Shown: in pieces, positions 13,219-16,795 of the stretch
How the letters are laid out: each line of letters begins with the position of its first letter
Position numbering within the stretch: position 1 is the stretch's first letter
Source of the DNA: Bacillota bacterium
Lineage (GTDB): Bacteria > Bacillota > Clostridia > DSM-8532
DNA length: 16,795 nt
Assembly: GCA_023411795.1 (NCBI GenBank)
Contig: JAEYOK010000033.1
Coordinates: forward strand, 1 to 16,795
Reading direction: 5' to 3'
Program-made: the position numbers and the translations under genes
Notes under the pieces: model-generated
What the model was told of the DNA's origin: nothing
The model's database searches: none
The model's input: only the letters and a program-made list of their open reading frames with translations

Positions 13219-13911
13219 ATGGATATAATTGATTCCTTAATGAAGCTTCAGCTTACCAGGCAAGAGGCTACAATCTATGCCATTCTAATTAACGAAGGTC
13301 AGTTGACCGGGTATGAGGTTTCAAAGCTTTCGGGCATATCCCGTTCCAACACATATTCAGCTCTTGCGGGGCTGGTTGAAAAAGGTGCCGCGTATATAAC
13401 CGAGGGCACAGCAACACGTTACATACCCGTAGATGCCGGGGAACTCTGTGATAATCGTATCATAGAAATTCAAAAGATAAAGAGCTTCCTTAAAAAGAAT
13501 CTAAAGCCCAGAACAGACGATGCCGAAGGGTACATCACCATAAAGGGCGAAAAACATATCCTGAATAAGATGCGCAGTATTCTTAAAAATGCCAAAGAAA
13601 GGGCATATATCTCAGTATCCCATGAAATACTCCATGAGATAAATGATGAACTTGTTAATGCAGTCGAGAGGAACATTAAGCTGGTGATTATCACAAATCC
13701 GCCATATACCTTTCCGGGGGCCATTATTTATCTGACTGAAAAACAACAGGAGCAAATAAGACTTATAGCCGATTCGACCATGGTATTGACAGGTGATATT
13801 GAAGACAGCATACATTCTACCTGCCTATATTCAAGGAAAAAGAATCTAGTTGACTTGTTTAAAGAATCCCTCAAAAACGAAATAAAACTAATTGAGCTAT
13901 CAAAAAGATAA
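13219..13911 (+). CDS. TrmB-family transcriptional regulator
   Basis: The protein has 230 residues. The N-terminal winged helix (about 1-70: LQLTRQEATIYAILINEGQLTGYEVSKLSGISRSNTYSAL, shown here as the family's typical spacing of residues) is followed by a short helical linker and a C-terminal sensor region of the TrmB/PLD-like type (about 100-230: KAYISVSHEIL-like strand, then KLVIITNPPYTFPGAIIYL). In archaea and some bacteria such regulators sense sugars; the ligand here is unknown. AAGGAGG (13205-13211) lies 7 nt before ATG 13219; an out-of-frame ATG at 13214 is ignored. It is co-transcribed with lysA, which starts 12 nt downstream. This makes it a candidate regulator of lysine/diaminopimelate metabolism or a physically linked regulator with other targets. 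Confidence 0.85.
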   Translation: MDIIDSLMKLQLTRQEATIYAILINEGQLTGYEVSKLSGISRSNTYSALAGLVEKGAAYITEGTATRYIPVDAGELCDNRIIEIQKIKSFLKKNLKPRTDDAEGYITIKGEKHILNKMRSILKNAKERAYISVSHEILHEINDELVNAVERNIKLVIITNPPYTFPGAIIYLTEKQQEQIRLIADSTMVLTGDIEDSIHSTCLYSRKKNLVDLFKESLKNEIKLIELSKR

Positions 13912-13923
13912 AGGAGCATGACA

Positions 13924-15150
13924 ATGTTTATTTCTGAAGAGATGTGTTTTAAGCTTAAAGAAAAGTATGGGACGCCGCTCTATGTTTATTCTGAAACAAT
14001 TTTAAGGCAAAGATGCAGGGATATAAAGAAACTGCTCCCAAATAAAAATGTTAAAATCAACTACTCTGCCAAAGCCAATACGAATCTTGAATTATTGAAG
14101 ATAATTAAAGATGAGGCCTTGGATGTTGACGCCATGTCTCCCGGTGAAATCTATATTGAACAGCTGGCCGGCTTTAAACCTGAGCAAATTTTCTATATCA
14201 GCAATAATGTATCAGCCGAAGAGATGAAATATGCCATTGAAAGAGGCATACTGATAAGTGTGGATTCACTTTCACAGCTTGAAATGTTCGGAGAACTCAA
14301 TCCGGGCGGCAGGGTCGCAGTGCGTTTTAATCCCGGCATTGGAGCAGGCCACCATGAAAAGGTTATAACAGCAGGAAAGAAAACGAAATTTGGAATCCAG
14401 AAAGAGTTCATACCTCAGGTAAAGGCTCTTGTTGAGAAATATAATCTTACATTGGCAGGTATTAACCAACATATAGGCTCCCTTTTTCTTGATGGACAGG
14501 TATATGTGGACAGCCTGAAGTCATTTTTAGAGATCGCAAAGGAGTTTCCCGCTTTATCATTCATTGACATTGGGGGAGGCTTTGGAGTGCCTTATAAACC
14601 TGATGAAAAACCTCTTGATTTAAAGAAGCTGGGAGATAGTCTGGATGTTGTTCTATCAGAATTTTTAAAGGAATATCCTAATAAGGATGTAGTATTTAAA
14701 ATGGAACCGGGGCGATATATAGTTGCCCAATGCGGTATTTTATTGGGAACTGTTCATTCGGTCAAGCAAAATTATGAGAAAACTTATATAGGAACAGACA
14801 TAGGCTTTAATGTTCTTGTTCGTCCGGCTATGTATGATTCTTATCATGAGATAACGCTAATAAAGAAAACCGGTGAAGAAAGCGATAATACAAATAATGA
14901 GATTGCCACTGTAGTGGGCAATATTTGTGAGTCAGGAGATATTCTTGCCAAGGATAGAAGTCTTCCGTCAGCAGAGGTAGGAGATATTATGGTCACATTT
15001 AACGCCGGTGCTTATGGATACGTAATGTCTTCAAATTATAATTCCCGCTTAAGACCGGCTGAAGTTTTAATTGATTCTAATGGAGCAGATAGACTAATAA
15101 GGAAAAGAGACACCTTAGAATCCCTGGTACAGAATTTTGATTTAGTTTAA
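13924..15150 (+). CDS. lysA: Diaminopimelate decarboxylase
   Basis: LysA is the PLP enzyme that converts meso-diaminopimelate to L-lysine, the last step of the pathway. It has 408 residues. The PLP lysine is K50 (NYSAKANTN). Other family motifs are GHHEKVITAGKKTKFGI, the glycine loop G217-G219 (GGGFG), EPGR 261-264, the active-site CESGD 335-339 from the partner subunit, and AGAYGYVMSSNYN. I chose ATG 13924 over ATG 13918 because AAGGAG (13911-13916) is 7 nt from the former and only 1 nt from the latter. The stem GHHEKV and CESGD favour LysA over carboxynorspermidine decarboxylase. No lysine riboswitch is visible; the gene follows the TrmB-type regulator. Confidence 0.95.
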   Translation: MFISEEMCFKLKEKYGTPLYVYSETILRQRCRDIKKLLPNKNVKINYSAKANTNLELLKIIKDEALDVDAMSPGEIYIEQLAGFKPEQIFYISNNVSAEEMKYAIERGILISVDSLSQLEMFGELNPGGRVAVRFNPGIGAGHHEKVITAGKKTKFGIQKEFIPQVKALVEKYNLTLAGINQHIGSLFLDGQVYVDSLKSFLEIAKEFPALSFIDIGGGFGVPYKPDEKPLDLKKLGDSLDVVLSEFLKEYPNKDVVFKMEPGRYIVAQCGILLGTVHSVKQNYEKTYIGTDIGFNVLVRPAMYDSYHEITLIKKTGEESDNTNNEIATVVGNICESGDILAKDRSLPSAEVGDIMVTFNAGAYGYVMSSNYNSRLRPAEVLIDSNGADRLIRKRDTLESLVQNFDLV

Positions 15151-15208
15151 TAACCTACAGTATTCTTGCTTCAAAAAAGAGGGTAATATTATCCTTAGAG
15201 GTATTATT

Positions 15209-16387
15209 ATGATTGATAAAATGGTGAAATTATTTGTTAAAGATTATCAGAACACCACTTTACCTACTGTGAGGGCAAGATATGCTATTTTAGCCGGAGT
15301 GGTGGGTATTATTTCAAACTTGATTCTTTTTACAATGAAACTTATTGTTGGAACATTGTTTAATAGCATCTCGGTTACAGCTGACGCTGTTAATAATCTT
15401 ACCGATGCCGGTTCATCAATAATCACCCTTGTAGGCTTTAAAATATCCAGTAAACCGGCAGATGATAAGCATCCTTATGGTCATGCACGTGCTGAATATA
15501 TAACGGGTTTCATTGTATCTGTAGTTATTTTGCTTCTGGGATTTGAACTTATAAAAACCTCATTCCAGAAGGTTTTGAAGCCCGAGCCCATAGTCTTCAG
15601 TTATATTACTATTGCCGTTCTTGTGGCCTCTATTCTTGTTAAGCTTTGGCAAGGACTGTTCAATAAAAATATGGGGAAAAGAATTAATTCTACAGCCCTT
15701 ATAGCTACAGGGCAGGATAGCATGAATGATGTTATTACAACTGCTTCGGTATTACTTGCCACAATCTTCGCGAGGTTGACAGGTCTTAATGTTGACGGCT
15801 ATATGGGTATTGCTGTTGCGGTATTTATCATTTATTCCGGAGTAAAACTTATTTTTGAGACCCTTAATCCTCTTTTGGGGCTGGCTCCCGATGCCGGATT
15901 TGTATCGAATATTGAAAGGAAAATCCTTAGTTATGACGGAGTCCTGGGGTTACATGATTTGGTTGTCCACAGCTATGGCGCAGATAGATGCTTTGCATCG
16001 GTTCATGTTGAAGTGCCTGCAAACCATGACATTTTGGAAAGTCATGATCTTATTGACGTAATTGAGAGAGATGTTTTTACCGAGCAAAACGTAAATTTAG
16101 TTATTCATATGGATCCGATTGTAACTGATGACGAAAGCATAAATAACCTTAAAAAACAAGTGAAGGATATTGTTACTGAAATAGATCCGGAGTTATCAAT
16201 GCATGATTTTAGGGTTGTAGTAGGCAAAACCCACAGCAATCTGATATTCGATGTTATGGTACCGGTAGCCTATAAGATAAGTGACAGCGAGATAAGGGAA
16301 CTTATAGATGCCGAAATAAAAAAAATCAATCCTACCTTCCATAGCGTCATAACTCTGGATCGAAAATATACTTCAACAACAAACTAA
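15209..16387 (+). CDS. Cation diffusion facilitator with duplicated C-terminal domain
   Basis: This proton-coupled divalent metal exporter has 392 residues, longer than the roughly 300 of YiiP/FieF. The membrane domain has about six helices. By alignment to YiiP, the transport site has N62xxxD66 in TM2 (AVNNLTDAGSS) and D170xxxD174 in TM5 (GQDSMNDV), a pattern usually linked to manganese rather than zinc CDFs. HPYGHARAEY (88-97) is the conserved loop. The C-terminal region holds two similar ferredoxin-like segments (about 228-306 and 315-388; compare LHDLVVHSYGADRCFASVHVEVP with MHDFRVVVGKTHSNLIFDVMVP). AGAGGT precedes ATG 15209. It starts 58 nt after lysA, without a clear terminator. Substrate is inference. 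Confidence 0.9.
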   Translation: MIDKMVKLFVKDYQNTTLPTVRARYAILAGVVGIISNLILFTMKLIVGTLFNSISVTADAVNNLTDAGSSIITLVGFKISSKPADDKHPYGHARAEYITGFIVSVVILLLGFELIKTSFQKVLKPEPIVFSYITIAVLVASILVKLWQGLFNKNMGKRINSTALIATGQDSMNDVITTASVLLATIFARLTGLNVDGYMGIAVAVFIIYSGVKLIFETLNPLLGLAPDAGFVSNIERKILSYDGVLGLHDLVVHSYGADRCFASVHVEVPANHDILESHDLIDVIERDVFTEQNVNLVIHMDPIVTDDESINNLKKQVKDIVTEIDPELSMHDFRVVVGKTHSNLIFDVMVPVAYKISDSEIRELIDAEIKKINPTFHSVITLDRKYTSTTN

Positions 16388-16464
16388 TGTGAAGCTGATA
16401 TATGAATGGAAAACAGAATAGATGAAGATACTATGTAAAAATTGGGCTGATATGAGGTAAAACC

Positions 16465-16755
16465 ATGGCTGTCGGATTCCGCATTATCTTGATTATTTCT
16501 GTAATCGGTGTTTTAGTTGCTGCGCTTCAGATTGTTATATGGCGCATGTCCAGAGGAAAAGTATTTTTCAAGTATATTCCCACGCTTGTTCTGCTCATTA
16601 TTACGGTAGTTTGTATAGTTAAAGCAATATGGTTTTCCACGGGCATGGAGGATTTGGCATACTTTATTACGGCTATGCTGACTGCGGGAGTTTTGGCGGT
16701 TTCATTTGTTACAGGTATTATACTCGACGTCTTTTTCAAGGCAAGCAGCCAATAG
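16465..16755 (+). CDS. Small three-helix membrane protein, unknown
   Basis: I do not recognise this family. The 96-residue product has three hydrophobic segments: about 5-27 (IILIISVIGVLVAALQIVIW), 36-57 (YIPTLVLLIITVVCIVKAIW) and 66-90 (YFITAMLTAGVLAVSFVTGI and onward). The basic residues RMSRGK follow the first helix, which places that loop in the cytoplasm by the positive-inside rule. No catalytic motif is visible. GAGGT (16454-16458) lies 6 nt before ATG 16465. It follows the CDF gene after 77 nt and is followed by the second copy of the dispersed repeat. Confidence 0.8.
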   Translation: MAVGFRIILIISVIGVLVAALQIVIWRMSRGKVFFKYIPTLVLLIITVVCIVKAIWFSTGMEDLAYFITAMLTAGVLAVSFVTGIILDVFFKASSQ

Positions 16756-16766
16756 GACACAGAACA

Positions 16767-16795
16767 CAAGGGGACGGTTCATCTGTGCACTTCTT
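16767..16795 (+). repeat. Second copy of the GGGGACGGTTC repeat (cut by window end)
   Basis: CAAGGGGACGGTTC (16767-16780) is identical to 2478-2491. Flanking bases differ (ATCTGTGCAC follows here, TTTTGACAAC there), so the copies are variants of one family. It starts 11 bp after the TAG of the small membrane protein. Only one arm lies inside the window. Confidence 0.7.

Overview
The window is from a low-to-moderate-GC, spore-forming Gram-positive bacterium of the Clostridia. Support for this: a full-length Spo0A, the order infB-rbfA-nrnA-truB-ribF, strong AGGAGG-type ribosome binding sites, several TTG/GTG starts, and A/T-rich intergenic DNA with consensus SigA promoters. A Ruminiclostridium-like (cluster III) host is my guess from general resemblance; the sequence alone does not prove it. 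No rRNA, tRNA, CRISPR array, integrase or complete insertion sequence was seen.

Layout. (1) 1-5939: the downstream end of a translation/RNA-metabolism operon, with IF-2 (5'-truncated by the window edge and carrying a repetitive Gly/Gln/Arg-rich N-terminal segment), RbfA, NrnA, TruB and RibF. A 257-bp gap between infB and rbfA holds a palindromic dispersed repeat and further hairpins. (2) 5940-8926: a small unknown minus-strand gene with a very strong ribosome binding site, a class B penicillin-binding protein, and spo0A with its own SigA promoter. (3) 8927-9747: a zinc-ribbon miniprotein with a long leader and a strong terminator, a 35-bp palindrome, and a minus-strand minigene that would encode a 29-residue peptide with 16 cysteines. 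(4) 9704-13099: a zinc-uptake operon, znuA-znuC-znuB-zur plus a CxxC glutaredoxin-like protein, behind a candidate Zur operator. (5) 13122-15150: a TrmB-type regulator and lysA behind a near-consensus promoter. (6) 15209-16795: a cation diffusion facilitator with a duplicated C-terminal domain, a small membrane protein, and the start of a second copy of the dispersed repeat.

How it fits together. Region 1 covers translation initiation, 30S maturation, tRNA modification, nanoRNA turnover and FMN/FAD synthesis. Region 4 looks like a self-contained zinc homeostasis unit: a lipoprotein binds zinc, ZnuB/ZnuC import it, and Zur is encoded in the operon it probably represses. The CDF exporter further downstream may handle a different metal (its motif pattern suggests Mn).

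The most interesting candidate is the poly-cysteine minigene at 9566-9477. It is divergent from znuA, shares the 181-bp intergenic region containing the candidate Zur box, and has an AAGGAG ribosome binding site at ideal spacing. It could be a metal-buffering or metal-sensing peptide linked to the zinc operon. A low-complexity trinucleotide tract is the main alternative.
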